Positions 43,985 through 54,034 of a stretch of 64,000 nucleotides of DNA are shown here, piece by piece. Origin of the DNA: Roseibium alexandrii DFL-11. Lineage in GTDB: Bacteria > Pseudomonadota > Alphaproteobacteria > Rhizobiales > Stappiaceae. How positions within the stretch are numbered: position 1 is the stretch's first letter; every line of letters begins with the position of its first letter. The notes beneath the pieces are model-generated. The model worked only from the letters and a program-made list of their open reading frames with translations, was not told the origin of the DNA and did not search any database. The position numbers and the translations under genes were made by a program. The stretch covers positions 2,061,228-2,125,227 of the forward strand of contig NZ_CM011002.1 of NCBI RefSeq assembly GCF_000158095.2, in the 5' to 3' direction.

Positions 43985-46927
43985 TTACTGCGATGTTGGC
44001 GCGGCCTCGATGATTTCGACCGGGCCAACTAGCCGTTCAAAGATAGCCCGGACGCCTTGCTGCATCTCATTCAACTCAGCCTCAAGGCGCTCAAAGGTCG
44101 GACTGCCCGAAGCTTGAAGCAGCAGATCGAGCACTCCGCGCGGAGCATCCGCAGGAACAAATTTCCCAGACAAAGCCAAGCGCAGGACCTGGGTTAGCCG
44201 GTGATAGAGCCGCAAGGCCTCCAAAAGGTTTCCGGCATCTCCACTGTCCAAAAAGCCCCCGTCCCGCAAGTTTTCCAAAGCCTGTTCGGTTCCTTGCGCC
44301 AGAACACTTCGGCTCTCATCTGCGTTTGCGAGCAGCAGGAACTGTGCCATGAACTCAATGTCGACCAGACCGCCGGCGACCTGTTTCAAGTCCCAGATGT
44401 CCTTGGTCCCCTTTTCCTTTTCAATTTTTGCCCGCATGGAGCGGACATCATCGGCCAGACTTTTCAGATCTCTTGGCTGAACTAAGGTCCCGCAGATGCT
44501 GTCCTGGATCTTTTTCTTGAAGGCATCGGAGGTCGATGCAATTACCCGCCCTCGCGTCAGGGCCATGTGTTCCCAGGTCCAAGCATCCTTTTCCTGATAA
44601 GCAAGGAAGCCGTCCAAGTTGGTGGCAAGCGGTCCCGCATTGCCGGACGGGCGCAGGCGGAAATCAACTTCATAGAGTGACCCTTCGGCTGTCGGTGCAG
44701 ACAAGGCCGTGACCAGGCGCTGGGTCAGGCGCGTGTAATATTGGCTGATGGCGAGCGGGCGTTTTCCGTCAGACTGTTTGACGCCCTCAGGAGCTTCATA
44801 AAGCAGGATCAGGTCCAGATCAGAGGCTGCTGTCATTTCACGACCGCCGAGCTTGCCCATGGCAAGAACAGCCACCTCTCCGCCATGCACGGTTCCATGG
44901 GTCTCGCCAACATGGGCGATCACTTGCGTCATGATCCGGTCGACCACCACCTCGGCAAGACGCGCCAACGCAAAGCCCACCCGGTCCGCAGACAGCGTGT
45001 CGGAGATCAAGCGCAGACCGATGAGGAACTGCTGTTCCTGCGCAAAGATCCGAGCCCGATCAAGAGCCTCTTCATAGAACTGCGACTGCGACAGTGTCCG
45101 GTCCAAGCCTGACCGGAACTCGTCAACGCTTGGCATGGCTCCGAAAAACGCCGGGTCCAGAACCGCGTCCAGGACATGCACCCGTTTGGACACCGTGTCC
45201 GCCATGCGCGGCGCCGCGCCCATGGTTGTCGCGAGCAGTGTGAGAAGTTGCGGATTGGAGCGAAGCAGCGAAAAGAGCTGCACCCCGGCCGGCAGTTTGG
45301 CCATAAAACTGTCAAAGGCCCGGAGCGCTGCGTCCGCATTGTCTGTGGCAGCCAGCGAACTCAAAAGCGCCGGATGCATCTCTGTCAGACGTTCACGGGC
45401 CTTTGTCGAACGGGTACACGGATACCGTCCGAAATGCCACGCCTTGACGATGGCGGCTGCTTCAGCCGGTTGCTGGAAGCCGAGCTTTGACAGGGTCTCC
45501 AGCGTGTCCGGATCGTGATCATCGCCTGTGAACACCAGGTTGCCGGTCTCGGACGAAAGCCCCGGCTCATCTTCAAACAGCTCCGCATAGTGATGCTGAA
45601 CGTTCTGGAAATGACCAAGCAGATCCGTTTTGAAAGCATCCAGCGTTTCGTATCCCATCAAGGACGCGATCCGGTTCAAACCTTCAGTGTCTTTGGGCAA
45701 GAGCTGGGTCTGCTCGTCGTTGAGCATCTGGATACGGTGTTCGACGGTTCTTAGGAACCGGTAGGCGCTGGTGAGTTCATCCCGTGCCTTTGGGCGGATC
45801 CAGTCGGCCTGGGTCAGCCCTTGCAACATGTCGAGAGTCCGGCGTCCGCGAAGCTCCGGGTTGCGCCCCCCGGCGATCAATTGTTGGGTTTGAACGAAAA
45901 ACTCGACCTCGCGAATGCCGCCACGGCCAAGTTTGACGTTATGGCCAGCAACGGCAATTGCGCCATGGCCCTTGTGCATGTGGATCTGGCGCTTGATCGC
46001 TTGCACGTCCGCAATCGCTGCAAAATCGAGATATTTGCGCCAGATGAACGGCACAATTTCCTTCAAGAAAGCCTCACCGGCAGGAATGTCACCGGCACAA
46101 GGCCGTGCCTTTATGAGGGCCGCGCGCTCCCAGTTCTGCCCGAGGGACTCGTAATAAACGAGAGCAGCGGGAACCGACATGGCGAGCGGAGTGGCACCCG
46201 GGTCCGGCCGCAAACGCAGGTCTGTGCGAAACACATACCCGTCCGCCGTCCGGTCCTGCATGATTTTCACAAGACGCCGGGTCAGCCGCACAAACTCTAC
46301 CGGGGCCTCGGCGGATCCGGCCATGGGCGCCTTGTCCGGCTCGTACAGCACAATCAGATCAATGTCGGAGGAGTAGTTCAGCTCACTTGCACCATGCTTG
46401 CCCATGGCGAGCACAATTAGGCCTGAGTCGACTTCCGGTTTTTCCGGATCCTTCGGCTCAAACTTGCCGCGCCGGGTCAAATCATTGAGGCAGAACCGGA
46501 TTGACGCGGTCAGCGACGCATCGGCAAAGCCTGCAAGCGCATGAGTAACTTGATCAAGATCCATCGCACCGCCGATGTCGGCCAATCCGAGCGTCAAGGC
46601 CAGATCCTGTTTCAACAGGCGGAGCGCCCGTGTGATCCCTGCCTCATCTTCGGCGGTCGTTTCCCGGGCCGTTTCCAGCAAATCTGCAAGCCGCCGTTCA
46701 GGCGAATCGGTGAGGATGCTCAACAATCGCGCGGCATTGGCCGTCATGAGATCTCTGAGATACGGCGAGTTTCCAATGACGCCAAGCAGCATCCGCGCAA
46801 GATCGGGCTTGTCCTCAAGCAGCGCATTGACATCTGCACCAGCCTCGGGCTGGGCTAGGATATCGTTTAGGAAAAGCTGCGCGTGATCAGGGTCTGCAAC
46901 GGGCGGGATGATCGAAATCCGCGCCAT
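43985..46927 (-). CDS. glnE: Bifunctional glutamine synthetase adenylyltransferase / deadenylylase
   Basis: A 980-residue GlnE, which attaches AMP to glutamine synthetase under nitrogen excess and removes it under limitation. Two nucleotidyltransferase sites are visible: ELNYSSDIDLIVLYEPD in the N-terminal half (deadenylylase) and GGREMTAASDLDLILLYEAP in the C-terminal half (adenylyltransferase), each followed by the glutamine-synthetase regulatory domain. ATG at 46927 (MARISIIPP) follows the kinase stop by 22 bp; a longer frame overlaps the kinase gene. Fourth gene of the degP-RR-HK-glnE block. Confidence 0.95.
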   Translation of the reverse strand: MARISIIPPVADPDHAQLFLNDILAQPEAGADVNALLEDKPDLARMLLGVIGNSPYLRDLMTANAARLLSILTDSPERRLADLLETARETTAEDEAGITRALRLLKQDLALTLGLADIGGAMDLDQVTHALAGFADASLTASIRFCLNDLTRRGKFEPKDPEKPEVDSGLIVLAMGKHGASELNYSSDIDLIVLYEPDKAPMAGSAEAPVEFVRLTRRLVKIMQDRTADGYVFRTDLRLRPDPGATPLAMSVPAALVYYESLGQNWERAALIKARPCAGDIPAGEAFLKEIVPFIWRKYLDFAAIADVQAIKRQIHMHKGHGAIAVAGHNVKLGRGGIREVEFFVQTQQLIAGGRNPELRGRRTLDMLQGLTQADWIRPKARDELTSAYRFLRTVEHRIQMLNDEQTQLLPKDTEGLNRIASLMGYETLDAFKTDLLGHFQNVQHHYAELFEDEPGLSSETGNLVFTGDDHDPDTLETLSKLGFQQPAEAAAIVKAWHFGRYPCTRSTKARERLTEMHPALLSSLAATDNADAALRAFDSFMAKLPAGVQLFSLLRSNPQLLTLLATTMGAAPRMADTVSKRVHVLDAVLDPAFFGAMPSVDEFRSGLDRTLSQSQFYEEALDRARIFAQEQQFLIGLRLISDTLSADRVGFALARLAEVVVDRIMTQVIAHVGETHGTVHGGEVAVLAMGKLGGREMTAASDLDLILLYEAPEGVKQSDGKRPLAISQYYTRLTQRLVTALSAPTAEGSLYEVDFRLRPSGNAGPLATNLDGFLAYQEKDAWTWEHMALTRGRVIASTSDAFKKKIQDSICGTLVQPRDLKSLADDVRSMRAKIEKEKGTKDIWDLKQVAGGLVDIEFMAQFLLLANADESRSVLAQGTEQALENLRDGGFLDSGDAGNLLEALRLYHRLTQVLRLALSGKFVPADAPRGVLDLLLQASGSPTFERLEAELNEMQQGVRAIFERLVGPVEIIEAAPTSQ

Positions 46928-46949
46928 AAGCGGCTGGTGTTGCCCCTGC

Positions 46950-48407
46950 TCATTCCGGTTTTGGGTTTGCCCCGTCTGATTGCCCGCCGTGCCCATTGCT
47001 GCTCCCGCTGCTTCCCGGTCTGGCCCGGGTAAGATCGATCCGGGCGACAAGGCCCGGGTCCCCATTTGTGAGCTGCAACTCTCCACCATGCAAGCGGGCA
47101 ACGGCCTTGACCAAGCTCAATCCCAAACCGGTTCCCGGCTCCGAGCGGCTTTCATCAAGACGGACAAACCGGTCTTTGACCCGATCCTGATCCTTTTCCG
47201 GGATTCCAGGGCCTGTGTCGGAGACATTTAACACCACCCGGCCCTCATGCTCGCTCGCAGAGATTCTAATCCGGAACTCTCCATCCTTTGGGCGTCCGTA
47301 TTTCAGAGCATTCTCGATAAGGTTGACCAGCCCCTGGAACACCAGATCTTTTTGGCAGACCGCTTCGAGACCGCCGGACACTTGGGTCTCCAAAACGCCC
47401 CCTTCATCTTCAACCAGCGGCTCGTAGAGCTCTGACACTTCATTGATGAGGTTGTTGATATCAACGCGCTCCATAACCTCTCCAGGTGCCATGGATTCGA
47501 TCCGCGCAATCCGCAACAGCGCGTTAAAGATCCTCAGCAAGTGATCGGTTTCGCTCAGCGTTTCTTCAAGCGCCTCTTTGTAGCGGTTTTGCCCTTCCGC
47601 CTGACGCAAGGCGGTTTCCACGCGGGTTTGCAAACGCGTCAGAGGCGTCTTCAGATCATGCGCGATGTTGTCGGTCACATCCTTCATGGACCGCATCAGA
47701 AGCTCGATCCGGTCGAGCATCGTATTCAGGCTAACGGCCAACCGGTCGAATTCATCATCATTGCCGGCAATCGGCAATCGTCCGGTCAGATCTCCGGTCA
47801 TGATCGTGCGGCTGGTGTCCGTGATCTCGTCGATCCGCTTCATCACGCGCCGGCTGACAAAGAGCCAGGTGATCGCACCCATGACGACGACAACGATCAG
47901 CCACAAGCGAAGTGCATTGCCGAGAAGGTGAGAAAAGCGCAGCTGTTCGCCAAGGTCACGCCCAACCAGCAGGCGAAACCCGCCGCGCAGCTCAAAGGTC
48001 CGGACCATTGCCTGGCGTTGCGTATCCGGACTGTCCTGCCCAATGCGGGTGTAGTGAACGCGGCGGATACCGCCATCGGCCTCCTCCAGAACAGTTGTTG
48101 GCAGGCGGGCGATGTTGCCAACCAGGGCATTGCCCGAAAAATCAACAAGAAGGTAGAGGCTGGCGTCCGGATGGCGTGACCGCCGGTCGATGGTCTCCAC
48201 CAGATCGCGCACACCGCCGCGTACATAAATATCCGACAGCCCCTTGAGTTCGGCGTCGATGGTCTGAACCACCTGTTCCGACATCAGGTGGTCGGTATTT
48301 TCGGAAATGTAGATGAGCAGGAAACCCGACAACAGCGTGAACACTGCGATGTACAGCAGTGACAGCTTGAACGCTGTTGTCCGGGTAAACCTAGTGAGCC
48401 GTGTCAC
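46950..48407 (-). CDS. HAMP-domain sensor histidine kinase
   Basis: A 485-residue kinase with two transmembrane segments (about residues 12-32 and 155-178) and a periplasmic sensor between them. HAMP (180-235), HisKA with NIAHDLKTPLTRLQ (His near 250) and HATPase_c with NLIENALKYGR, DTGPGIP and GTGLGLSLV follow. GTG at 48407 overlaps the response regulator stop by 17 bp. Forms a two-component pair with 48391-49077. The signal is probably an envelope condition, given the DegP gene upstream (inference). Confidence 0.9.
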   Translation of the reverse strand: MTRLTRFTRTTAFKLSLLYIAVFTLLSGFLLIYISENTDHLMSEQVVQTIDAELKGLSDIYVRGGVRDLVETIDRRSRHPDASLYLLVDFSGNALVGNIARLPTTVLEEADGGIRRVHYTRIGQDSPDTQRQAMVRTFELRGGFRLLVGRDLGEQLRFSHLLGNALRLWLIVVVVMGAITWLFVSRRVMKRIDEITDTSRTIMTGDLTGRLPIAGNDDEFDRLAVSLNTMLDRIELLMRSMKDVTDNIAHDLKTPLTRLQTRVETALRQAEGQNRYKEALEETLSETDHLLRIFNALLRIARIESMAPGEVMERVDINNLINEVSELYEPLVEDEGGVLETQVSGGLEAVCQKDLVFQGLVNLIENALKYGRPKDGEFRIRISASEHEGRVVLNVSDTGPGIPEKDQDRVKDRFVRLDESRSEPGTGLGLSLVKAVARLHGGELQLTNGDPGLVARIDLTRARPGSSGSSNGHGGQSDGANPKPE

Positions 48408-49077
48408 GGATGGTGTATCCGGCACCGCGGATCGTATGGAGCAGCGGGACGTCGAACCCTTTGTCGATCTTGCCGCGCAAACGCGAGATGTGGACATCAA
48501 TAACGTTTGTCTGAGGGTCAAAATGATACTCCCAGACATTTTCCAGGAGCATTGTCCGGGTCACAACCTGTCCCGCATGCTGCATCAGATATTCCAGCAA
48601 ACGGAATTCGCGCGGTTGCAGCGGGATTTCCATGTCACCGCGACGGCAGGAGTGGGCCATCCTGTCCAGCGTCAGGTCGCCGACTGTGTAGGTGGTTTCT
48701 ACTTGACTGGCAGATTTAGGCCGCCGCGCCAAAGCTTCGACGCGTGCCTGCAATTCTGTGAAAGCATAGGGTTTGGGCAGATAATCATCGCCCCCGGCCT
48801 TTAAACCCGTGACGCGGTCATCGACCTGACCGAGCGCTGACAGGATCAGAACCGGCGTATGATTGCCGCTCTTCCGCAGTTCCTCGATTACGGCGAGGCC
48901 ATCGCGTTTGGGCAACATGCGATCGACGATCAGGATGTCGTAGTCGCGATCAAGCGCCATTTGCAGACCGGTCTCACCGTCGTCCGCCTTGTCCGCCCTG
49001 TGACCAAGCTCGCTCAAACCCTTCGCAAGGTAGTTGGCTGCTTCGTGGTCGTCTTCAATCACAAGAATCTGCAACAT
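48391..49077 (-). CDS. OmpR-family response regulator
   Basis: A 228-residue regulator: a receiver domain with phospho-acceptor D52 (ILIVDRMLP), acidic pocket E8/D9/D10, and a C-terminal winged-helix DNA-binding domain (about 130-225; LLEYLMQHAGQVVTRTMLLENVW). Pairs with the kinase just downstream and lies 161 bp after degP. The same order is common in Rhizobiales genomes. Confidence 0.93.
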   Translation of the reverse strand: MLQILVIEDDHEAANYLAKGLSELGHRADKADDGETGLQMALDRDYDILIVDRMLPKRDGLAVIEELRKSGNHTPVLILSALGQVDDRVTGLKAGGDDYLPKPYAFTELQARVEALARRPKSASQVETTYTVGDLTLDRMAHSCRRGDMEIPLQPREFRLLEYLMQHAGQVVTRTMLLENVWEYHFDPQTNVIDVHISRLRGKIDKGFDVPLLHTIRGAGYTIRDTAH

Positions 49078-49160
49078 GGCTCTGTTTTACCGCGAGTGAG
49101 ATAAGAAAGAAATGGGCTGGCAACAATGTGGATGTGAACACTGTTGCCAGCCATCAATTC

Positions 49161-49208
49161 GCAAGACCGGCCCGTCGGGGTTGGGGGCAGAGGGCAGACC
49201 GGTCTTGC
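49161..49208. terminator. Hairpin downstream of degP
   Basis: A 10-bp inverted repeat, GCAAGACCGG / CCGGTCTTGC, with a 28-nt loop lies 30 bp after the degP stop on the minus strand. No T-tract is seen, so it may attenuate rather than terminate transcription towards the response regulator. Confidence 0.4.
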
Positions 49209-49238
49209 TCTCAGATGCCGGTGCAGGACCGGCCCTGA

Positions 49239-50768
49239 TCAGGCCAGGTTCATGGGCAGAGCCACAAACCGGGTGTTGTCGTTGCTTTCAACCCGGAACA
49301 AGACTGCCTTGCGGCCATCTTCTTCCGCCTTCTTCACCGCCTTGATAACGTCTTCCGGCGAGTTGACCGGCATGCCGGCAACTTCAAGGATCACATCACC
49401 GCGGCTCAAGCGCTTTTCGGAGGCCGGGCTGTCCGGATCAATGTCGGCGATCAGGACGCCGTTACCGTCAAGACCAGCATCTGCCTTGGACGTCAGGACA
49501 AGACCCATGTCGTCCAGGCTGGTTTTTTGCTGCTCCACGGCTTCCGGCTCGGCAGCAGCTTGCTGCTGATCCTGCAGGCGACCGAGGGTCACATCGATGT
49601 CCTGCTCCTTGCCATCGCGCCAAACGGTGATTTCCACTGAGGTATCCGGATCATATGCGGCGATGATCTTGGACAGATCACGCGGGCCATCGACCTTTGC
49701 ACCTTCAACTTCGAGGATCGTGTCACCGGACCGCAGACCTGCCTTGGCGGCGGGGCTGCCTTCCTGGGCTTCAGAGACGATCGCGCCATGCGCTTCATCA
49801 AGACCAAGGCTTTCGGCAATGTCATCGGTCACGTTCTGGATCTGAACACCGAGCCAGCCGCGCACGACCGTGCCATCGTCCTTCAGTTCCATAATGACAT
49901 CCTGAGCCGTGGAGGCCGGGATGGCGAATGCGATGCCGACGTTGCCGCCGGACGGCGAGAAGATCGCAGCGTTCACGCCGATGACCTCACCGTTCATGTT
50001 GAACGCCGGACCACCGGAGTTGCCACGGTTCACCGGAGCATCGATCTGGATGAAGTCGTCATAGGGACCTGCGCCGATGTCACGGCCACGTGCAGACACG
50101 ATACCTGCGGTTACCGATCCACCGAGACCGAACGGGTTGCCGATGGCAACGGTCCACTCGCCAACTTCCGGCGCCTCGTCGGCAAAGTCGACATAGGTGA
50201 AATCCTTGCCGCCGTCGATTTTCAGAAGCGCAAGATCCGTGCGCTTGTCGGCTCCGATCAGGACGGCGTCATACTCTTCGCCTTCATGATCGATTACTGT
50301 GAATTCAGTGCCCTTGTCGATCACGTGCTGGTTCGTCACAACAAATCCATCAGCGGAGATAAAGAAACCGGAACCCTGGGACATGCCGTATTGCCGCGGC
50401 GTGGGGCGTTGCGGCCGGCCTTCTTCGCCGCCACGTTCGCCGAAGTCACGAAAGAAACGCTCGAACGGGTGCCCGTTTGGCAGATCCTCGAAGAAATCAC
50501 GGAAGTTGTTGCCGCCGTTGAAATTCATCATCCGGGGCTCAGCAGCCTGTTTGACCTGCACACTGACAACAGCCGGGCTCACGGCTCCGACGACATCAGA
50601 GAAATCAGCAGGTGCGGCGTTATCGATACGGACTGGCGTTGCTTGCGCCAGTTGCGCCGGCACAATGGTCTGCACGGTCATGAGACCGGCCGCACCGAGT
50701 ACGACTGCACCGGCCAGCAGTTTGGCGCGGCGAGACCGCAAAGGGGAGCTTGACCGACGATTTTCCAT
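49239..50768 (-). CDS. degP: DegP/HtrA-like periplasmic serine protease
   Basis: A 509-residue Do-family protease/chaperone. N-terminal membrane-targeting segment (about residues 16-38), then the trypsin-like domain with triad His in VTNQHVID, Asp in RTDLALLKI and Ser in RGNSGGPAF. Two PDZ domains follow (about 280-370 and 405-495). A Phe/Gly-rich insertion (NGGNNFRDFFEDLPNGHPFE) precedes the protease domain, as in other alphaproteobacterial DegP. It degrades misfolded envelope proteins. Probable promoter lies in 50769-50949, which also has a CCTTACA / TGTAAGG inverted repeat (50867-50906). Confidence 0.95.
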   Translation of the reverse strand: MENRRSSSPLRSRRAKLLAGAVVLGAAGLMTVQTIVPAQLAQATPVRIDNAAPADFSDVVGAVSPAVVSVQVKQAAEPRMMNFNGGNNFRDFFEDLPNGHPFERFFRDFGERGGEEGRPQRPTPRQYGMSQGSGFFISADGFVVTNQHVIDKGTEFTVIDHEGEEYDAVLIGADKRTDLALLKIDGGKDFTYVDFADEAPEVGEWTVAIGNPFGLGGSVTAGIVSARGRDIGAGPYDDFIQIDAPVNRGNSGGPAFNMNGEVIGVNAAIFSPSGGNVGIAFAIPASTAQDVIMELKDDGTVVRGWLGVQIQNVTDDIAESLGLDEAHGAIVSEAQEGSPAAKAGLRSGDTILEVEGAKVDGPRDLSKIIAAYDPDTSVEITVWRDGKEQDIDVTLGRLQDQQQAAAEPEAVEQQKTSLDDMGLVLTSKADAGLDGNGVLIADIDPDSPASEKRLSRGDVILEVAGMPVNSPEDVIKAVKKAEEDGRKAVLFRVESNDNTRFVALPMNLA

Positions 50769-50949
50769 CTATTCTTCCTTTTTCGACAGTTTGACTGGAG
50801 GTCAATTCATTCAGGAACACGCGGGGTCGTGCGTTTCCTGGTCGAAACTGAAGATAGGAAAGGCTCCCTTACAGGCGCCTGTCGGATGGATTACGTTTTT
50901 GTAAGGTTGCTTGGGGCTCAGCCGGACAACAGCTTAAATATCTGACAAA

Positions 50950-51594
50950 TCACGGAAAAAAGATTGGCGTATCACCGTTTTCCCACTTGGAAAACTTCGG
51001 CATGATGGCCGCGAACCTGTCGGATTTCTCGAAAGTCACCAGCCACGTTTTCAGGTTTTCCCAGTCTTGAGAATCGAACCAGTCGCGGTCCGCATTCGCA
51101 AACTGTCTGACGAAGGGCAGAATCGCAAAGTCTGCCAAACAAGGCCGCGCTCCAAACAGCCAAGCGGAGCCATCGAGCCGCCGGTCCAGCTCTTTCAGGA
51201 ACTCAGAGGCCGCTGACCGCTCGGACGTCTTGTCCGCATCAGCATACCGCGTATCGTATTTGTATCGATCCAGATTGGTTTTAAACGGCCCGTCACAAGT
51301 TGCGATCAAGGTACGCATCTCGTTCAGACTCCCCGTTTCCGGTTTAAGCCAATTGTCCGGGTCAGATTGCTCCAATGCCCAGACCATGATGTCGAGGCTT
51401 TCATCAATCACCTGCGTACCCGACTTCAGGCACGGAACCGTTGCAGAAGGAGATGTTTCCAGAAATTCAGGTGCCTTGTCGCGCAGAACAATTTCCCGCA
51501 ATTCCACGGTCAATCCGCTGGACATTAATGCGAGCCTTGCCCGCATCGCGTAAGGGCAGCGCCGGAAAGAATAGAGTATTGGCTGGTCGGTCAT
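50950..51594 (-). CDS. Glutathione S-transferase-like protein
   Basis: A 214-residue GST-type protein. The N-terminal thioredoxin fold has LYSFRRCPYAMRARLAL with a Cys at the active position, as in omega/glutaredoxin-like members, and the cis-Pro segment ATVPCL. The C-terminal helical domain follows. ATG at 51594 (MTDQPILYSF) is preferred; a GTG/ATG a few codons upstream is possible. Closest in layout to YfcG/omega-like proteins, specific substrate unknown. Confidence 0.85.
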   Translation of the reverse strand: MTDQPILYSFRRCPYAMRARLALMSSGLTVELREIVLRDKAPEFLETSPSATVPCLKSGTQVIDESLDIMVWALEQSDPDNWLKPETGSLNEMRTLIATCDGPFKTNLDRYKYDTRYADADKTSERSAASEFLKELDRRLDGSAWLFGARPCLADFAILPFVRQFANADRDWFDSQDWENLKTWLVTFEKSDRFAAIMPKFSKWENGDTPIFFP

Positions 51595-51716
51595 AACGTT
51601 CCCATCGCGCATCCGCTCTCCGCGGTCAAGCAGCCCGCGTATCTGCCCTTGGGGAACGCCTTGCTTAGATCTTTTTTTACAACTTCCAGCAATAATTGCT
51701 GTTGGTAGGATTTGTT

Positions 51717-52718
51717 ATGGACGATTCGCTTCTTAAACTTGCAAAGGCAAGCTCTTCGCAGAAAAAGCACGAGTTGGCAGCTCATATGACCGGGCTGCTC
51801 GCGGTGCGTGATGACGCTACCACCTCCTCCGAAGAAACCAAGTTGCTGAATTCCATGCTGGAAGGCGTTTATACGTCTCTTGGCGACGACGCCAAGCAGG
51901 AGATGTCAGACAAGCTGGCAGACGTCTCTGCCATGTCCTCAACCCTTGCTGCAGCCCTTGCGAACGAGGAAATCCCGATCGCCCAGGCTGTTCTGGAGCG
52001 CTCCACCTCGCTTTCCGAAGCAGACATCGTCAAGCTGGCCCAAACCAAGGGCCAGGATTTTCTCCTCGCGCTCGCCAAACGCGATCACGTCAGTAAAGAC
52101 GTGACCAAGATCCTGATTTCGCGCGGAGACAAGGACGTCAAGCAAACCGTTGCCTGCAATCTTGGCGCAGAGATCGAGATGCCGGAGTTTGAGGCATTGG
52201 TCAAAGACATGCCCAAACAGATGGGCGACCGGATCCGCCACCTGCGCAAGTCCAACGAAGAGCTTCTGGAAGACCTCTTCAAGGACGATGGTGAAATTGC
52301 CGCCGGCAGTGAACTTCAACGCCGCCCGTCCAAAATCAGCCCGAAAGCCTGGGTCATGGGCATCAAGATGGGCAAGACCACGCTCAACAAGGCTGTCTAC
52401 CAGTGCAGTGTGGAACACAATCTCTTCGATGTGGTCGCCTTGCTTTCCTTCTTCTCCGGCATGCAGTTGAAGTATGTCCACAACCTTATGGTCCGGTTCG
52501 ACAGCACCGGGATTGCGACCATCTGCCGGGCAACGGGCCTTGGTGCCAAGGAGTTCCAGGCAATCTGCAAGGAGCGTTGCAAGCATCTGAAGTTTCCGGA
52601 GAGCACCGGCAGCAAATGGCTGACCAATTACCACATGTTGGATGATACCGATGCCCGCCGGCTGTTGAACCTGATGAAAATCAAGCTCAAGGCAACCGAA
52701 CGCGCCGAAGCTGCCTGA
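51717..52718 (+). CDS. DUF2336 domain protein, tandem paralogue 1
   Basis: A 333-residue all-helical protein matching the alphaproteobacterial DUF2336 family in its repeated helical layout (HELAAHMTGLL, LANEEIPIAQAVLERS, LIxR-like ILISRGDKDVKQTVACNLGAEI). It ends with the same DDTDARRLLNLMKIKLK motif type as the gene at 52934. ATG at 51717 is preceded by GTTGGTAGGA. Function of the family is not established; proposed links are to cell envelope or c-di-GMP-associated regulation (not supported by this sequence alone). Confidence 0.8.
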   Translation: MDDSLLKLAKASSSQKKHELAAHMTGLLAVRDDATTSSEETKLLNSMLEGVYTSLGDDAKQEMSDKLADVSAMSSTLAAALANEEIPIAQAVLERSTSLSEADIVKLAQTKGQDFLLALAKRDHVSKDVTKILISRGDKDVKQTVACNLGAEIEMPEFEALVKDMPKQMGDRIRHLRKSNEELLEDLFKDDGEIAAGSELQRRPSKISPKAWVMGIKMGKTTLNKAVYQCSVEHNLFDVVALLSFFSGMQLKYVHNLMVRFDSTGIATICRATGLGAKEFQAICKERCKHLKFPESTGSKWLTNYHMLDDTDARRLLNLMKIKLKATERAEAA

Positions 52719-52933
52719 CCTGCTTCAGTTCCAGTCTTCCTTTGCAGAGCATCTATATTGGCCGGTTCCGGGCGGTTAAGTTCCACTGCTTGCCCGCCAG
52801 CAATAGATAGTCGTAATTATTTTCATTGTTATTTATAATTACACCATTAACACTCGAGATTACTTAGGCTCCTTAGCGTTCTATAAACTCACGGCACGTT
52901 ATTTATCCTACTCCCACAGTAGGCGTGCACCCA

Positions 52934-54013
52934 ATGCTTGAAAAACTTATTGAACTTGCCAACAACACCACACCTGAAAAACGACACAAGCTCGCTCATC
53001 ATGTAACCGAGCTCTTTATCAAAGGCGCCGACAGCTATCAGGTCGAAGAGATCGCCCTTTTCAATCTGCTGCTGGAAAATATGCTGCCGTTGATGGAGCA
53101 GCAGCAAAAGAAAAAGATCTCAGAAAAGCTGGCGCCCGTCCGCAAGGCCTCGCGCGGGTTGGCGGTATCGCTTGCGCGGGAGAAGATCGATATTGCCCGG
53201 CCCATGCTTACGACATCAGAAGCCCTTCAGAACGATGATATTCTCAAACTCGCCAAGACCATGGGCCAAGATCATTTGTTGGCGATCTCTCAAAGGCACC
53301 ATCTGGAGTCCAACGTAACGGATGTCTTGCTGGAGCGCGGCGAGCAGCCAGTCAAACGTTCCGTTGCCGCCAACTCCGGTGCAGAGATTTCAAAGTGGGG
53401 AGCCCGTATCCTCGTTAAACTGGCCGAGAGCGATGAGACCATCCGCGATTCCATGATCGAACGATCGGACATCACGGAAGCTGATTTGGAAAAACTCATT
53501 AGCCACATGCCACCAAAGCAGCAAGACGTCATTCGAGGCTTGCGTCATCAGAACGAGGAGCTTGTCCACGAGCTCTTCCAGAAAGCCAGCCGGGCTGTCA
53601 CTGCAACAACACTTCAGCGCAAGGCATCGCGCATCAACGCCAAGGTCATGCTCAAGGACATCCGGGACGAAGAATCGACCTTGGGCAAGGCAATCACCCA
53701 ACTGGCATTGTCCAACAATCTGTTCGAGATCTGTTTCCTTATGTCCGAAATGGCCGGGCTTGAGCAGAAATATGTGACGAACATGCTTCTGCGCTACGAC
53801 GCCGCCGGCGCAGCTGTTCTTTGCAAGGCACTTGATCTGACTGAGGCCGAGTACAGGGCGGTTTCGAAAGCAAGGACAGTTCAAAACAAGCAACCGGCAA
53901 CCACTGTCGACAACTGGGTAGCAGATTATCAAACGCTGTCATCGCGCGACGCCCGTCGCTTGTTGTCGTTTATGAAAATCCGGCTGGCCACGCTTAGCGA
54001 TGAAGCGGCGTAA
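52934..54013 (+). CDS. DUF2336 domain protein, tandem paralogue 2
   Basis: A 359-residue paralogue of the preceding gene: same helical arrangement (HKLAHHVTELF, LAREKIDIARPMLTTSEAL, VLLERGEQPVKRSVAANSGAEI) and the same DARRLLSFMKIRL ending. ATG at 52934 with AGTAGG 10 bp upstream is preferred to GTG at 52925. The two are 215 bp apart, so they may have separate promoters. The spacer (52719-52933) is AT-rich near its end and holds no gene. Confidence 0.8.
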   Translation: MLEKLIELANNTTPEKRHKLAHHVTELFIKGADSYQVEEIALFNLLLENMLPLMEQQQKKKISEKLAPVRKASRGLAVSLAREKIDIARPMLTTSEALQNDDILKLAKTMGQDHLLAISQRHHLESNVTDVLLERGEQPVKRSVAANSGAEISKWGARILVKLAESDETIRDSMIERSDITEADLEKLISHMPPKQQDVIRGLRHQNEELVHELFQKASRAVTATTLQRKASRINAKVMLKDIRDEESTLGKAITQLALSNNLFEICFLMSEMAGLEQKYVTNMLLRYDAAGAAVLCKALDLTEAEYRAVSKARTVQNKQPATTVDNWVADYQTLSSRDARRLLSFMKIRLATLSDEAA

Positions 54014-54034
54014 CTTGAAATGACATAGCAGCGC

